Source: Variovorax paradoxus
Lineage (GTDB): Bacteria; Pseudomonadota; Gammaproteobacteria; Burkholderiales; Burkholderiaceae_C
Reading direction: 5' to 3'
DNA: 64,000 nt
Assembly: GCA_016806145.1 (NCBI GenBank)
Contig: CP063166.1
Location: 3,100,001-3,164,000, forward strand
The notes under the pieces: model-generated
The model's input: only the letters and a program-made list of their open reading frames with translations
Told to the model about the DNA's origin: nothing
The model's database searches: none
Made by a program: the position numbers and the translations under genes
Part shown: positions 11,637 through 23,159 of the stretch, piece by piece
How the letters are laid out: every line of letters starts with the position of its first letter
Numbering within the stretch: the stretch's first letter is position 1

Positions 11637-12406
11637 TCGGGAGATTCGGCGTCGGCGGCGCGCCGTTCCAGCTGGTGGCGGAAATATTGTTCGAGTTCGG
11701 ATTGCAACACGTCGCTGTCCTGCGTCGGCGCGAAGCGCTGGCCCAGGCGCAGCTTGAACACGATCGGCAGCGGCGGCACGCGCCAGATCGGCCAGCCCTT
11801 GCCGAGGTAGGGCGAGTCGGTGTCGATGAACACGGTCTGGATCGGTGCCTGCGCCAGCTTGGCGATCAGCGTGACGCCGGGACGGAACGGATTGAGCGGC
11901 GGCGTGACGGTGCGCGTGCCCTCGGGAAAGATCACCAGCTGGCCGCCCTCGCGCAGGTCGGCCACCGCCAGCCGCACCATGGTGCGCGCCGATTCGTTGC
12001 TGATGTAGCGCGCCAGCCGCGCGCCCGCGCCCAGGAAGATGTTGTGCAGCAGCTCGGCCTTCATGATGCAGGCGCTGCGCGGCAGCCGCGCCACCAGCAG
12101 CAGCGCGTCGAGCATGGTGGGGTGGTTGGCCACGAAGATCACGCCGGGCTCGTCGCGCAGCGCATCGAGGCAGCTCGCGTCGATGCGCATCATGCCGGTG
12201 ACCGAGGCCAGGCCCCAGAAGGTGCGGTAGGCGAAGGCGATGGTGGCGCGGCCCAGCGCGCGCGCCGGCTTCACCGGCATCACCGGGTAGATCAGCATCG
12301 CGAAGGCGTTCCAGACCAGCGAGATCACGCCGAGGAACAGCAGCAGCGCATAGAGCATCAGCGCAAGCGGGACGGCCGTGAGAATGCGCAGCACGCGGAG
12401 GATCAT
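11603..12406 (-). CDS. 1-acyl-glycerol-3-phosphate acyltransferase-like (PlsC family)
   Basis: This 267-residue membrane-bound acyltransferase has two N-terminal hydrophobic segments (residues ~5-50). The PlsC catalytic motif NHPTMLD (NHx4D) and the acceptor-binding FPEGTRT are both intact. Family members acylate lysophospholipids or, in aryl-polyene and xanthomonadin clusters, attach the polyene acid to a lipid or sugar headgroup. It lies between a chorismatase and a glycosyltransferase on one minus-strand transcript, which favours a dedicated role over bulk phospholipid synthesis. Confidence 0.88.
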   Translation of the reverse strand: MILRVLRILTAVPLALMLYALLLFLGVISLVWNAFAMLIYPVMPVKPARALGRATIAFAYRTFWGLASVTGMMRIDASCLDALRDEPGVIFVANHPTMLDALLLVARLPRSACIMKAELLHNIFLGAGARLARYISNESARTMVRLAVADLREGGQLVIFPEGTRTVTPPLNPFRPGVTLIAKLAQAPIQTVFIDTDSPYLGKGWPIWRVPPLPIVFKLRLGQRFAPTQDSDVLQSELEQYFRHQLERRAADAESPECQTPRAPTLS

Positions 12407-12436
12407 CGGGAAGGGGTGGGGGCTGCCGTTCGAGCG

Positions 12437-13480
12437 TCAGTCCCGCCGCCGCCCGGGGGCGGTGGCATGGGCTTCGATCTCGACCAGCAGGTCGCCGCGG
12501 CAGATGTCGGCCTCGAGGTATACCGCGCCGCGCACCATCGGCGCGTCGGACCCGAGCGCGTCTTCGAGCACGCCGCGCACGGCTTCCAGATCGGCCGGGT
12601 GGCGCACGTAGACCACGCCGTCGAGCGCGGCCAGCGAGAAGCGCGCCGATCCCTGCGCGTTGGCGGCATTCACCACGGCCTCGAGGTTGCGCAGCGTCTC
12701 GCGGGTCTGCTCGCGCACGTCGCCGCGGTGCACGGTTTCGTGGCCGACGATGCTCGCGGTGCCCGAGATGAAAAGCGCGCAACGGTCGTCGCCGATGTCG
12801 GCCAGCGCCGCGCGCGAGAAGGTGGGCGCGCGCGGCCCGTAGGTCGAGGGATAGCGGTAGGCCGAGACCTGGCGCGGGTTCTCGATCGGCAGCGGGGTGC
12901 GGCGCCCGGCCAGGAAGCGCACCGACAGCGCGCCGCGGTGGATGCCCAGCGCACAGGCGGCCGGCGCGCCCTCGAAGGCGGCGCGGCCGGCTTCGAGGAA
13001 GGCGTCCTGCCGACCCAGGTTGAACTGGCGGTAGCGCTCGAGCCCGCCGCCGTCGCCGTTGATTTGCGGCAGGTAGTTCCAGATCCGCAGCGGATGGGCG
13101 ATGCCGCTCTGGTCGAGCGTGGCGAACAGGTCGCGGTAGGCGCGGTGGGCCAGTTCGGCCAGGCCCTGCTTCTCGACGCTTTCGTCGAGGTCGATCGCGC
13201 CCAGCAGCCAGTGGTCGTCGGCGCGCCAGCGCACGAGGCCCGTGCGGCCGGTCCGCACGGCCGGCCCGGTGGCATGCCAGACGTCGGCGACGGCGCCGCG
13301 CGCCGAGAGCACGCTGGCGTCGACCGGCGGCATCCATTCGATGCGGTCGGGCGTGCCGTAGCCGATGGCGGCGAAGGGCGCCGGTCCGTCGGCGGCCAGC
13401 GCCAGGCTGTCCGCGAACGACAGGCGCTCCACGCGCAGGGAGGAGGAAGAGGAGGAGGGTGTTTCGCCCTGGAAGCGCAC
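12437..13480 (-). CDS. chorismatase (FkbO/Hyg5/XanB2-like)
   Basis: This 347-residue protein is recognised by RIWNYLPQIN followed by LERYRQFNLGRQDAF, then GIHRGALSVRFLAG, IENPRQVSAYRYP..YGPR and ISGTASIVGHETVH.GDV with a closing NLEAVV. Chorismatases split chorismate into pyruvate plus a hydroxybenzoate or a dihydrodiol; XanB2 of Xanthomonas makes 3- and 4-hydroxybenzoate for xanthomonadin pigment and ubiquinone. Older annotations call the family 'pteridine-dependent deoxygenase'. Two trypsin-like-inhibitor-shaped YjgF folds are known in the family. An N-terminal Ser run (six Ser) is unusual. It is the first gene of a three-gene operon. Confidence 0.87.
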   Translation of the reverse strand: MRFQGETPSSSSSSLRVERLSFADSLALAADGPAPFAAIGYGTPDRIEWMPPVDASVLSARGAVADVWHATGPAVRTGRTGLVRWRADDHWLLGAIDLDESVEKQGLAELAHRAYRDLFATLDQSGIAHPLRIWNYLPQINGDGGGLERYRQFNLGRQDAFLEAGRAAFEGAPAACALGIHRGALSVRFLAGRRTPLPIENPRQVSAYRYPSTYGPRAPTFSRAALADIGDDRCALFISGTASIVGHETVHRGDVREQTRETLRNLEAVVNAANAQGSARFSLAALDGVVYVRHPADLEAVRGVLEDALGSDAPMVRGAVYLEADICRGDLLVEIEAHATAPGRRRD

Positions 13481-13724
13481 GATCAGGAAGCCTTTGCGAG
13501 GGGATCGGGGCCTGCCTGCGGGCGGTCCGCCCCGGTCGCGCGCGAGGCGTGGCGGGTGGGCGGCAGCGTCGGATATCCCGACCCGGCGAAAGGCAATGGC
13601 GTCATCGAGGGATTATCACCAAAAGGTTTGACCGGCCCGCCCGGCCGCGGCGCCGGTCCGTTGTGCGCGCCGGACAGTAAACTCGCACCCTGCTTCGAAA
13701 ACACAGGACAGCGAGAGAAAAGCC

Positions 13725-14450
13725 ATGGCCGGACACAGCAAATGGGCAAATATTCAGCACCGGAAGGGCCGGCAGGACGAAAAAAGAGGAAAGCTCTGGA
13801 CCCGCGCCATCCGTGAAATCATGGTGGCGGCCCGGGCCGGCGGCGGCGACCTGAGCGCCAACCCCCGCCTGCGGCTGGCGGTCGAGAAAGCCAAGGCGGT
13901 CAACCTGCCCGCCGACACGGTCAAGCGCAACATCGACAAGGCCACGGGCAATCTCGAAGGCGTCAACTACGAAGAAATTCGTTACGAAGGGTACGGCATC
14001 GGCGGCGCGGCGATCATCGTCGACACCATGACCGACAACCGCGTGCGTACCGTGGCCGAAGTGCGCCACGCCTTCGCCAAGCACGGCGGCAACATGGGCA
14101 CCGAGGGCTCGGTGGCCTTCCAGTTCAAGCATTGCGGCCAGTTCGTCTTCGCCCCGGGCACCGATGAAGACAAGGTGATGGAAGTGGCGCTCGAGGCCGG
14201 CGCCGAAGACGTCGTGACCGACGACGACGGCGCCATCGAGGTGATCACCGCGCCCGGCGACTTCGAGGCGGTGAAGAACGCGCTCGAGGCGGCGGGCCTG
14301 AAGCCCGAGGTGGCCGAGGTCACGATGCGGGCCGAGAACACCATTGACGTGACCGGCGAGGACGCCGCGAAGATGCAGAAGCTGCTCGACGTGCTCGAGG
14401 ACCTCGACGACGTGCAGGAGGTCTATCACAACGCCTCGCTGTCCGAATGA
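13725..14450 (+). CDS. yebC: YebC/PmpR-family regulator (TACO1-like)
   Basis: The 241-residue protein begins with [18 protein letters not shown], the invariant YebC start. The family was first described as DNA-binding repressors, and more recent work links it to translation of difficult proline-rich stretches. It is cytoplasmic, with three alpha/beta domains and an acidic C-terminal half ([23 protein letters not shown]). It is divergent from the chorismatase operon, and purD follows 57 bp downstream. Confidence 0.95.
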   Translation: MAGHSKWANIQHRKGRQDEKRGKLWTRAIREIMVAARAGGGDLSANPRLRLAVEKAKAVNLPADTVKRNIDKATGNLEGVNYEEIRYEGYGIGGAAIIVDTMTDNRVRTVAEVRHAFAKHGGNMGTEGSVAFQFKHCGQFVFAPGTDEDKVMEVALEAGAEDVVTDDDGAIEVITAPGDFEAVKNALEAAGLKPEVAEVTMRAENTIDVTGEDAAKMQKLLDVLEDLDDVQEVYHNASLSE

Positions 14451-14507
14451 GGGCCGGCACCCGGCAGCAGCAATGATGGAAAGAACACAGCGTATGAAGG
14501 CCCGAGA

Positions 14508-15809
14508 ATGAAGGTACTGGTGATTGGGGGAGGGGGCCGCGAACACGCCCTGGCATGGCGGCTGGCGCAGGCCGTCCGGGTGAGCCGCATCTACGTGGCG
14601 CCCGGCAATGGCGGAACGGTCACCGACCCGCGCTACGACAGCATCGACATCACCGAGCCCGCCGCGCTGCGCGAGTGGGCGATCAAGGAAAAGATCGCGC
14701 TGACGGTGGTCGGGCCCGAGGCCCCGCTGGCCGCGGGCGTGGTCGACGAATTCCGCGCGCATGGCCTGCGCATCTTCGGCCCGACCAAGGCCGCCGCCCA
14801 GCTCGAGAGCTCGAAGGCCTTCTCCAAGGCCTTCATGAAACGCCACAAGATCTCGACGGCCGAGTACGAGGCCTTCACCGACGCCGCCGCCGCCCATGCC
14901 TACATCGACGCCAAGGGCGCGCCGATCGTGGTCAAGGCCGACGGCCTGGCCGCCGGCAAGGGCGTGGTCGTGGCCATGACCGCGCAGGAAGCGCACGACG
15001 CGGTCGACTTCATGCTGGTCGACAACAAGTTCGGCGTGTCGCACAACGAAGGCGGCGCGCGCGTCGTGATCGAGGAGTTCCTGCAGGGCGAGGAAGCCAG
15101 CTTCATCGTGCTGTGCGACGGCAAGAACGTGACCGCGCTGGCCACCAGCCAGGACCACAAGCGCCTGCTCGACAACGACGAGGGCCCCAACACCGGCGGC
15201 ATGGGCGCCTACTCGCCCGCGCCCGTGGTCACGGCCGAGGTGCATGCGCGCGCGATGCGCGAGATCATCCTGCCGACCATCCGCGGCATGGAGAAGGACG
15301 GCATCCCCTACACCGGCTTCCTCTACGCCGGCCTGATGATCGACGCCCAGGGCCATCCCAAGACGCTCGAGTTCAACTGCCGCATGGGCGACCCCGAGAC
15401 CCAGCCGATCATGATGCGGCTGAAGTCCGACCTGTTCGAGGTGTTCTGGCACGCCACCGACGGCACGCTCGACCAGGTCGAGCTGCAGTGGGACCGCCGC
15501 GTCGCGCTCGGCGTGGTGATGGCCGCGCACGGCTATCCGCTCTCGCCGCGCAAGGGCGACCGCATCGACGGCATTCCGGCCGAGGCGCCCGATGCCGTGG
15601 TGTTCCATGCCGGCACCACCGTGAAAGACGGCGAACTCCAGACCAGCGGCGGCCGCGTGCTCTGCGTGACCGTGCTGGCCGACAGCGTGAAGCTCGCGCA
15701 GCAGCGCGCCTACGAGGTGGCGGCGCGGGTGCGCTTCGACGGCGCCCAGTACCGCCGCGACATCGGCTTCCGTGCCGTGCAGGCGCGCAGCTACGGCACC
15801 AACGGTTGA
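14508..15809 (+). CDS. purD: phosphoribosylamine-glycine ligase (GAR synthetase)
   Basis: This 433-residue ATP-grasp enzyme catalyses step two of purine synthesis, joining glycine to phosphoribosylamine. N-terminal [19 protein letters not shown] is the substrate-binding domain. The ATP-grasp segment includes [14 protein letters not shown], and [21 protein letters not shown] is the PurD signature. The C-terminal [12 protein letters not shown] carries Mg ligands. Its stop overlaps the hemF start by one base (TGATG at 15807-15811). Confidence 0.97.
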   Translation: MKVLVIGGGGREHALAWRLAQAVRVSRIYVAPGNGGTVTDPRYDSIDITEPAALREWAIKEKIALTVVGPEAPLAAGVVDEFRAHGLRIFGPTKAAAQLESSKAFSKAFMKRHKISTAEYEAFTDAAAAHAYIDAKGAPIVVKADGLAAGKGVVVAMTAQEAHDAVDFMLVDNKFGVSHNEGGARVVIEEFLQGEEASFIVLCDGKNVTALATSQDHKRLLDNDEGPNTGGMGAYSPAPVVTAEVHARAMREIILPTIRGMEKDGIPYTGFLYAGLMIDAQGHPKTLEFNCRMGDPETQPIMMRLKSDLFEVFWHATDGTLDQVELQWDRRVALGVVMAAHGYPLSPRKGDRIDGIPAEAPDAVVFHAGTTVKDGELQTSGGRVLCVTVLADSVKLAQQRAYEVAARVRFDGAQYRRDIGFRAVQARSYGTNG

Positions 15810-16735
15810 TGCAGCGGCACCCCTCCGATCCCCAGGCGGTCGGCGACTATCTGCGCGGGCTGCAGCAATCCATCGTCGCCGCGGTCGAGGCGGCCGATGG
15901 CGGCACCGCGGTGCGCGATGCCTGGCACAAGGCGCCCGACGAGCCGCTGCAGGGCAGCGGACTCACCTGCATCCTCGAAGGCGGCGAGCTGTTCGAGCGC
16001 GCGGGCTGCGGCTTCTCGCAGGTGCGCGGCCCGAAGCTGCCTCCGTCGGCCACGCAGAACCGGCCCGAGTTGGCCGGCGCGCCCTTCGAGGCGATGGGCG
16101 TGTCGCTGGTGTTCCATCCGCGCAACCCCTACGTGCCGATCGTCCACATGAACGTGCGCATGCTGGCGGCCTTGCCGGCCGGCGGCGAGCCGGTGTGCTG
16201 GTTCGGCGGCGGCATGGACCTCACGCCCTGCTACGGCTTCGAAGACGACGCGGTGCATTTCCACACCGTCTGCCGCGATGCGCTCGCGCCCTTCGGCGAG
16301 GACAAGTACCCGCGCTTCAAGACCTGGTGCGACGAGTATTTCTTCCTCAAGCATCGCAACGAGCAGCGCGGCATCGGCGGCATCTTCTTCGACGACTTCG
16401 CCGAGGGCGGGGTCGACAACGGCTTCGCGCTGATCCGCTCGGTCGGTGACGCCTTCCTGCCGGCCTACCTGCCGCTGGTGGAACGCCGCCGCGGCATGGC
16501 CTGGGGCGAGCGCGAACGCGCGTTCCAGCTCTACCGGCGCGGGCGCTACGTCGAGTTCAACCTCGTGTGGGACCGCGGCACGCACTTCGGGCTGCAGTCG
16601 GGCGGGCGCACCGAATCGATCCTGCTGTCGATGCCGCCGCAGGCGAGCTGGGCCTACCGCCGCGAGCCCGAGCCGGGGTCGCCCGAGGCGGCGCTCTACA
16701 GCGACTTCATCGTGCGCCGCGCGTGGCTGCCGTGA
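15809..16735 (+). CDS. hemF: oxygen-dependent coproporphyrinogen-III oxidase
   Basis: This 308-residue cytosolic enzyme converts coproporphyrinogen III to protoporphyrinogen IX in aerobic haem synthesis. Signature segments are [33 protein letters not shown] and [32 protein letters not shown] is the family's C-terminal hallmark. Length is standard. It overlaps nadD by 4 nt (GTGA). The grouping with purD, nadD and ribosome-maturation genes is a housekeeping operon rather than a pathway cluster. Confidence 0.97.
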   Translation: MQRHPSDPQAVGDYLRGLQQSIVAAVEAADGGTAVRDAWHKAPDEPLQGSGLTCILEGGELFERAGCGFSQVRGPKLPPSATQNRPELAGAPFEAMGVSLVFHPRNPYVPIVHMNVRMLAALPAGGEPVCWFGGGMDLTPCYGFEDDAVHFHTVCRDALAPFGEDKYPRFKTWCDEYFFLKHRNEQRGIGGIFFDDFAEGGVDNGFALIRSVGDAFLPAYLPLVERRRGMAWGERERAFQLYRRGRYVEFNLVWDRGTHFGLQSGGRTESILLSMPPQASWAYRREPEPGSPEAALYSDFIVRRAWLP

Positions 16736-17358
16736 ACGCCCCGAAGAACGCGCCGCGCATCGGCGTGTTCGGCGGCGCCTTCGATCCGCCGCACAACGCC
16801 CATGTGGCGCTCGCGAGGGCCGCGCTCGAGCAACTGGGCCTCGAGGCGCTCTACGTCTTCCCGACCGGGCATGCCTGGCACAAGGTGCGCGAGCTCACGC
16901 CCGCGAACGACCGCCTCGCGATGGCGCAACTGGCCTTCGGCGACATCCCGGGCGTGGTGGTCGATTCGCGCGAGATGCTGCGCGACGGCCCCACCTACAC
17001 CATCGACACCCTGCACGAACTGCGGCAGGCGCGGCCCGACGCCGAGCTGGTGCTGGTCATGGGCGCCGACCAGGCGCGGGCCCTGCCGAGCTGGCACGGC
17101 TGGCAGGATATACTCGCGGTCGCTACTATTTCTGTAGCGTATCGCGCACTATCGACGGCCGACACCGCCCGTTTTGATCCGAATACACTGCCCGGCCTCC
17201 CGGCTGGCGCGCGTTTCGAGGCGCTCGAACTGCCTGCCATGGACATCAGCGCCACCGACATCCGGCGGCGTGCGTCGCTGGGCGAGGAGATTTCCTCACT
17301 GGTTCCGTCCACGGTTGCACGCTATATTGACCAACACTTCCTCTATCGCCCTGCCTGA
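16732..17358 (+). CDS. nadD: nicotinate-nucleotide adenylyltransferase
   Basis: This 208-residue enzyme of NAD synthesis transfers AMP to nicotinate mononucleotide. The nucleotidyltransferase motif [15 protein letters not shown] and the C-terminal ISATDIRRR (ISSTxIR) are both present. It starts with GTG at 16732, inside the hemF stop. The middle region (about 17100-17180) is locally lower in GC than the rest (ATACTCGCGG...TTTCTGTAGC), but the reading frame is intact. Its stop overlaps the rsfS start (TGATG). Confidence 0.94.
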   Translation: MNAPKNAPRIGVFGGAFDPPHNAHVALARAALEQLGLEALYVFPTGHAWHKVRELTPANDRLAMAQLAFGDIPGVVVDSREMLRDGPTYTIDTLHELRQARPDAELVLVMGADQARALPSWHGWQDILAVATISVAYRALSTADTARFDPNTLPGLPAGARFEALELPAMDISATDIRRRASLGEEISSLVPSTVARYIDQHFLYRPA

Positions 17359-18044
17359 TGACCACTGAAGCCGCCGCCAAGAAAGACACCCAGAAACTCC
17401 AGCGAGCCATCATCGATGGGCTCGAAGACGTCAAGGCGCAGGACATCCAGGTATTCGACACCGAGCATCTCTCGCCGCTGTTCGAGCGCGTGATCGTGGC
17501 CTCGGGCACCTCGAACCGCCAGACCAAGGCGCTGGCCGCGAGCGTGCGCGACGCGGTGCGCGATGCCGGCTTCGGCAAGCCGCGCGTGGAAGGCGAGGAA
17601 AACGGCGAGTGGATCATCGTGGACTGCGGACAGGCCGTCGCGCACATCATGCAGCCGGCGATCCGCCAGTACTACCACCTCGAGGAAATCTGGGGCGACA
17701 AGCCCGTGCGCCTGAAGCTCGGCGCGAGCAAGCCGGCCCGCGCCTCCGAGGACAAGGAAGCCAAGCCCGCGGCCGCCAAGGCGCCGACGTCGCTGCGCCG
17801 CGCGAGCGCCGCCAAGACCGCGATCCGCGCGGCCGAGCGCGAGGCCAAGGAAGCCAAGGCCGCGCCGAAGAAGGCGGCGGGCAAGACTGGCGCCAAGACC
17901 GCCGCGAAGAAGACGCCGGCCAAAAAGGCACCGGTGGTGGTGGTCGGCAAGCCCGTGGCCAAGAAGGCCGCCGCCAAGAAGACCGTTGCCAAGCCCGCGG
18001 CGAAGAAGGCACCCGCGCGCAAGACCGCTTCGCGCGGCGCATGA
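17358..18044 (+). CDS. rsfS: ribosome silencing factor RsfS with histone-H1-like tail
   Basis: Residues 1-~125 are a normal RsfS domain ([64 protein letters not shown]). RsfS binds ribosomal protein uL14 and blocks subunit joining in starved cells. Residues ~130-228 are an Ala/Lys-rich tail of repeated AAKK, PAKKA and AKKT units, strongly basic and low in complexity, like bacterial histone-H1/AlgP-type tails. Typical RsfS proteins are about 105-150 residues. The tail probably adds nucleic-acid or ribosome binding. ATGA overlap with rlmH. Confidence 0.93.
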   Translation: MTTEAAAKKDTQKLQRAIIDGLEDVKAQDIQVFDTEHLSPLFERVIVASGTSNRQTKALAASVRDAVRDAGFGKPRVEGEENGEWIIVDCGQAVAHIMQPAIRQYYHLEEIWGDKPVRLKLGASKPARASEDKEAKPAAAKAPTSLRRASAAKTAIRAAEREAKEAKAAPKKAAGKTGAKTAAKKTPAKKAPVVVVGKPVAKKAAAKKTVAKPAAKKAPARKTASRGA

Positions 18045-18508
18045 AGCTGCTGGTGGTCGCAGTCGGGCAGCGCATGCCCGACTGGGCACAGACTGCCTGG
18101 GACGACTACGCCAAGCGCTTCCCGCCCGAACTCAAGCTCGAACTGCGCGCGGTCAAGACCGAGCCGCGCGGTTCCAAGTCGCTCGAGACCCTCTACGCCG
18201 CCGAACGCGAACGCATCGAGGCCGCCATCGCGCGCGGCATGCGCATCGTGGTGCTCGACGAGCGTGGCACCGCGCTGACCACCAAGGCCCTGGCCGCGCG
18301 GCTGCAGAGCTGGCAGGGCGAGGGCGACGACGTCGCGCTGGTGATCGGCGGCCCCGACGGACTCGACCCGGCCTTCAAGGCCGCGGCCCACGAGCGCATC
18401 CGCCTGTCCGACCTGACCCTGCCGCATGCGATGGCGCGCGTGCTGCTGGTGGAGCAGCTCTACCGCGCATGGTCGGTCAACGCGGGCCATCCCTACCACC
18501 GCGAATGA
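18041..18508 (+). CDS. rlmH: 23S rRNA (pseudouridine-1915-N3)-methyltransferase
   Basis: This 155-residue SPOUT methyltransferase modifies pseudouridine 1915 of 23S rRNA in assembled 70S ribosomes. [27 protein letters not shown] and the C-terminal [25 protein letters not shown] are the SAM-binding trefoil knot motifs. The length is standard. It follows rsfS in nearly all betaproteobacteria. Confidence 0.96.
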   Translation: MKLLVVAVGQRMPDWAQTAWDDYAKRFPPELKLELRAVKTEPRGSKSLETLYAAERERIEAAIARGMRIVVLDERGTALTTKALAARLQSWQGEGDDVALVIGGPDGLDPAFKAAAHERIRLSDLTLPHAMARVLLVEQLYRAWSVNAGHPYHRE

Positions 18509-18513
18509 GCGGC

Positions 18514-18532
18514 GCGGCGAGGGCCTCGCCGC
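18514..18532 (+). other. hairpin after rlmH
   Basis: GCGGCGAG and CTCGCCGC form a perfect 8-bp stem with a 3-nt loop, 5 bp after the rlmH stop. There is no T tract, so it is more likely a pause or mRNA-stability element than a terminator; maf follows on the same strand. Confidence 0.35.
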
Positions 18533-18580
18533 GTCCTCGCATCGACCCCGTCCTTTCTTCCGCGCCCAGGAACGACCGCC

Positions 18581-19192
18581 GTGCCGACCACTCCGACCTT
18601 CCTCTATCTCGCCTCGCAGAGCCCGCGCCGCGCCCAGTTGCTCGGCCAGCTCGGCGTGCGCCATGAACTGCTGCTGGCCGCCGACGACGAAGACGCCGAG
18701 GCGCTCGAGACCGTGCTGCCCGGCGAATCGCCGACCGCCTACGTGCAGCGCGTGACGGCGCTCAAGCTCGATGCCGCCGTGGCACGCCTGCGTCGCCGCG
18801 GCCTGGCCGATGCGCCCGTGCTGTGCGCCGACACCACCGTCGCGCTGGGCCGCACCATCCTCGGCAAGCCCGAGGACGCGCGCGATGCCGAGCGCATGCT
18901 CGCGCTGCTGTCGGGCGCCACGCACCGCGTGCTGACGGCCGTGGCGCTGCAGCAGGGCCGCCGCCGGCAGGCCGCGCTGAGCGTGTCGCGCGTGCGCTTC
19001 GCGCCCATGAGCCGCGCGCAGATCCGCCGCTACGTCGAAGGTGGCGAGCCGCTGGGCAAGGCCGGCGCCTATGGCATCCAGGGCGCGGCGGCCGCCTTCG
19101 TCGAGCACATCAGCGGCTCCTATTCGGGCATCATGGGCCTCCCCATGTTCGAGACCGCGCATCTGCTGCGGCGCGCCGGTTTCCCCATTTGA
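18581..19192 (+). CDS. maf: Maf-family nucleoside triphosphate pyrophosphatase
   Basis: This 203-residue Maf/YhdE-type enzyme hydrolyses non-canonical or canonical NTPs (dTTP/UTP class) to monophosphates and has been linked to septation arrest. The motifs are [12 protein letters not shown] at the N-terminus, CADTTVALG in the centre (catalytic Asp) and [25 protein letters not shown] near the end. It uses a GTG start at 18581 after a weak ribosome-binding site. rng follows 25 bp downstream, after two tandem copies of GAGACAACC. Confidence 0.94.
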   Translation: MPTTPTFLYLASQSPRRAQLLGQLGVRHELLLAADDEDAEALETVLPGESPTAYVQRVTALKLDAAVARLRRRGLADAPVLCADTTVALGRTILGKPEDARDAERMLALLSGATHRVLTAVALQQGRRRQAALSVSRVRFAPMSRAQIRRYVEGGEPLGKAGAYGIQGAAAAFVEHISGSYSGIMGLPMFETAHLLRRAGFPI

Positions 19193-19217
19193 GACAACCG
19201 AGACAACCGAGAACTCC

Positions 19218-20744
<1,527 letters not shown>

Positions 20745-20757
20745 GTCCCCTGGTCCT

Positions 20758-22092
20758 TCAACGCCGCGATTCGCGGCCCTGACGCATCCCGATGCTGGCG
20801 AGCGCCGCCAGCACCAGCAGCACGGCCATGGCGAGCAGGCCGTTGGTCGTGCGGCCCGTGCTCTGCTCGATCCATCCCATCACCGACGGCCCGATGAAGC
20901 CGCCCACGAGGCCGCAGGTGTTGACCAGCGCCAGCCCGCCCGCGAGCGCCGCGCCGGCCAGGCGCGAGGAAGCGAACAGGAAGATCACCGACTGCACCAC
21001 GAAGAACATCGAGCCCGTGAGGCAGAAACCCGCGAGCGCGATGGCCGGGCTCGCGAAGGCCGCGATGCACAGCCCCACGGCCATGGCGGCCAGCCCGATC
21101 AGCAGCAGCAGACGCCCGCGTTGCGGTGTGACCGCGAGCCGCGGCAGCGCGATCGCGCCGACCGCGGCGGCGACCCAGGGCAGCGAGTTGAGCGCGCCGA
21201 TGTGCAGCGGCGTGAGCTTGCCGTAGGTCCCGATGATGCTCGGCAGGAAGAAGATCACCGTGTAGATGCTGATCTGGTGGCAGAAGTAGACGAAGATCGC
21301 GAGCCAGATCTGCTTGTCGACCAGGCAGGCACGGAACGATTCGCCGACCTGGCCATGGGCCGCGTCCTCGGCGCGTTCGTCGGCCAGGCCTTGCTCGATG
21401 GTGCGCGCCTGCGCCGGCGTGAGCCAGCGGGCATCGGCCGGGCCGTCGGGCAGCTTGCGCCAGACCACGAAGGCCAGCGCCACGGCCGGCAGCCCCTCGA
21501 TCACGAACATCCATTGCCAGCCGTGCCAGCCCAGCAGGCCGTCCATCTGCAGCAGCGCGCCGCCGACCGGGCCGCTGAGGATGTTGGCGATGCACACGCC
21601 GAGCAGGAAATAGCCGGTGGCGCGCGCCCGGTCCTTGCGGCCGAACCAGTAGTTCAGGTAGAGCATCACGCCCGGGAACAGGCCGGCCTCGGCCGCGCCG
21701 AGCAGCACGCGCATCACGTAGAACGAGGTCTCGCCGGTGACGAAGGCCATGCCGGCCGACAGCAGGCCCCAGGTGATCATGATGCGCGCGATCCACCAGC
21801 GCGCGCCCACGCGGTGCATCACCAGGTTGCTCGGAACCTCGAGCAGCGCGTAGCTCAGGAAGAACAGGCCCGCGCCCAGGCCGTAGGCCGCGGCCGAGAT
21901 GCCGATGTCGACCGCCATGTGGTTCTTGGCGAGCGCGATGTTCGTGCGGTCGATGAAGCTGATCACGTAGGCCAGCACCAGCAGCGGCATCAGCTTGCGG
22001 AAGATCAGCGCATTGAGCGAGGCCTGCTCGTCGGTGGTGGCCGTGTCGGCCGCGGGCCCGAGACGGGCGCCGGGGATGGAGGTGTGTGCCAT
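20758..22092 (-). CDS. MFS transporter, anion:cation symporter (ACS) type
   Basis: This 444-residue, 12-helix major facilitator resembles tartrate, phthalate and 4-hydroxyphenylacetate permeases. SFIDRTNIALAKNHM, LFFLSYALLEVPSNLVMHRVGARWWIARIMITWG and LGAAEAGLFPGVMLYLNYWF are ACS-family hallmarks. It is the last gene of a minus-strand operon behind a BKACE and an SDR gene, so it probably imports the organic acid they degrade. It is convergent with rng, with 13 bp between stops. Confidence 0.92.
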   Translation of the reverse strand: MAHTSIPGARLGPAADTATTDEQASLNALIFRKLMPLLVLAYVISFIDRTNIALAKNHMAVDIGISAAAYGLGAGLFFLSYALLEVPSNLVMHRVGARWWIARIMITWGLLSAGMAFVTGETSFYVMRVLLGAAEAGLFPGVMLYLNYWFGRKDRARATGYFLLGVCIANILSGPVGGALLQMDGLLGWHGWQWMFVIEGLPAVALAFVVWRKLPDGPADARWLTPAQARTIEQGLADERAEDAAHGQVGESFRACLVDKQIWLAIFVYFCHQISIYTVIFFLPSIIGTYGKLTPLHIGALNSLPWVAAAVGAIALPRLAVTPQRGRLLLLIGLAAMAVGLCIAAFASPAIALAGFCLTGSMFFVVQSVIFLFASSRLAGAALAGGLALVNTCGLVGGFIGPSVMGWIEQSTGRTTNGLLAMAVLLVLAALASIGMRQGRESRR

Positions 22093-22186
22093 CGGTGTCT
22101 CTCTCTCTGAAGTCTTGTTCTGATGAAGGAATGCAGCGGCGCGCCGTGCGAGGCGGCGGCGCTGCGGGCGATGGTGAGGCGAGGAC

Positions 22187-23119
22187 TTAGAAGTCGACCT
22201 TGGCCGCGCCTTTGAGGCCGAGGATCTCGCGCGCCTCGTCGGGTGTCGCGATGTCGATGTTCAGTGCCTCGAGCACGGCGCGGATGCGCAGCACCTGCTC
22301 GGCGCTCGAGGCGGCGAGCCGGCCCGGGCCGATCCACAGCGAGTCCTCGAGCCCGACGCGCACGTGCGAACCCATGGCCGCGCCGATGGTGGCCAGCGGC
22401 AGCTGGTTGCGGCCGGTGCCGAGGATCGACCACTGGAAGCGGTCGCCGAACAGGCGCGCCGCCGTACGGTGCATGTGCATCAGGTCCTCGGGATCGGCGC
22501 CGATGCCGCCGAGGATGCCGAACACCGTCTGCACGAAAACTGGCGCGCGCACCAGCCCGCGGTCCATGAAGTGGCGCAGGTTGTTGAGGTGGCTGACGTC
22601 GTAGCACTCGAACTCGAAGCGCGTGCCGTTGGCCTCGCCCAGGCGCAGGATGTTCTCGATGTCGGCGAAGGTGTTCTTGAAGATCAGGTTGCGGCTGTTC
22701 TCGAGATGCTCGCGTTCCCAGTCGTGCTCGAAGGACTTGAAGCGCTCGAGCATCGGGAACAGGCCGAAATTCATCGAGCCCATGTTGAGCGAGGCCAGCT
22801 CGGGCTTGAAGGTGGTGGCCGGGCGCATGCGTTCCTCCACGCTCATGTGCGGACTGCCGCCGGTGGTGATGTTGATCACGGCGTCGGTGGCGGCCTTGAT
22901 CTTCGAGAGGAAGGGGCGGAACAGGTCCGGGTCCTGCGAGGGGCGGCCGTCCTTCGGATCGCGCGCGTGCAGGTGCAGGATCGCGGCGCCGGCGCGGGCG
23001 GCCTCGATCGAGGCGGCGGCGATCTCGTCGGCCGTCACCGGCAGGTGCGGCGACATGCTCGGCGTGTGGATCGCGCCGGTGGGGGCGCAGGTGATGATGG
23101 CTTTGGTGCGGGTGGCCAT
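22187..23119 (-). CDS. beta-keto acid cleavage enzyme (BKACE, DUF849)
   Basis: This 310-residue TIM-barrel enzyme is of the Kce type. These condense a beta-keto acid with acetyl-CoA and split it into acetoacetate plus a new acyl-CoA. Visible features are the N-terminal ITCAPTGAIHTPS, the zinc-binding AILHLHARDP (both His present), TTGGSPHMSVEER, and the C-terminal HVRVGLEDSLW with the Zn-ligand Glu and catalytic Asp. The specific substrate depends on pocket residues and is not readable here. It lies between SDR and MFS genes in one operon. Confidence 0.92.
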   Translation of the reverse strand: MATRTKAIITCAPTGAIHTPSMSPHLPVTADEIAAASIEAARAGAAILHLHARDPKDGRPSQDPDLFRPFLSKIKAATDAVINITTGGSPHMSVEERMRPATTFKPELASLNMGSMNFGLFPMLERFKSFEHDWEREHLENSRNLIFKNTFADIENILRLGEANGTRFEFECYDVSHLNNLRHFMDRGLVRAPVFVQTVFGILGGIGADPEDLMHMHRTAARLFGDRFQWSILGTGRNQLPLATIGAAMGSHVRVGLEDSLWIGPGRLAASSAEQVLRIRAVLEALNIDIATPDEAREILGLKGAAKVDF

Positions 23120-23159
23120 GAATACGGTCCGTTTGAAACTGGGAAGGGGAAGAGGGCGC

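Noticed and set aside
19191..19212. Tandem GAGACAACC copies between maf and rng as a regulatory repeat
   Set aside because: Only two copies of 9 bp; no further structure. A similar doublet (GTGAGGGCG) near 6170 is equally weak.
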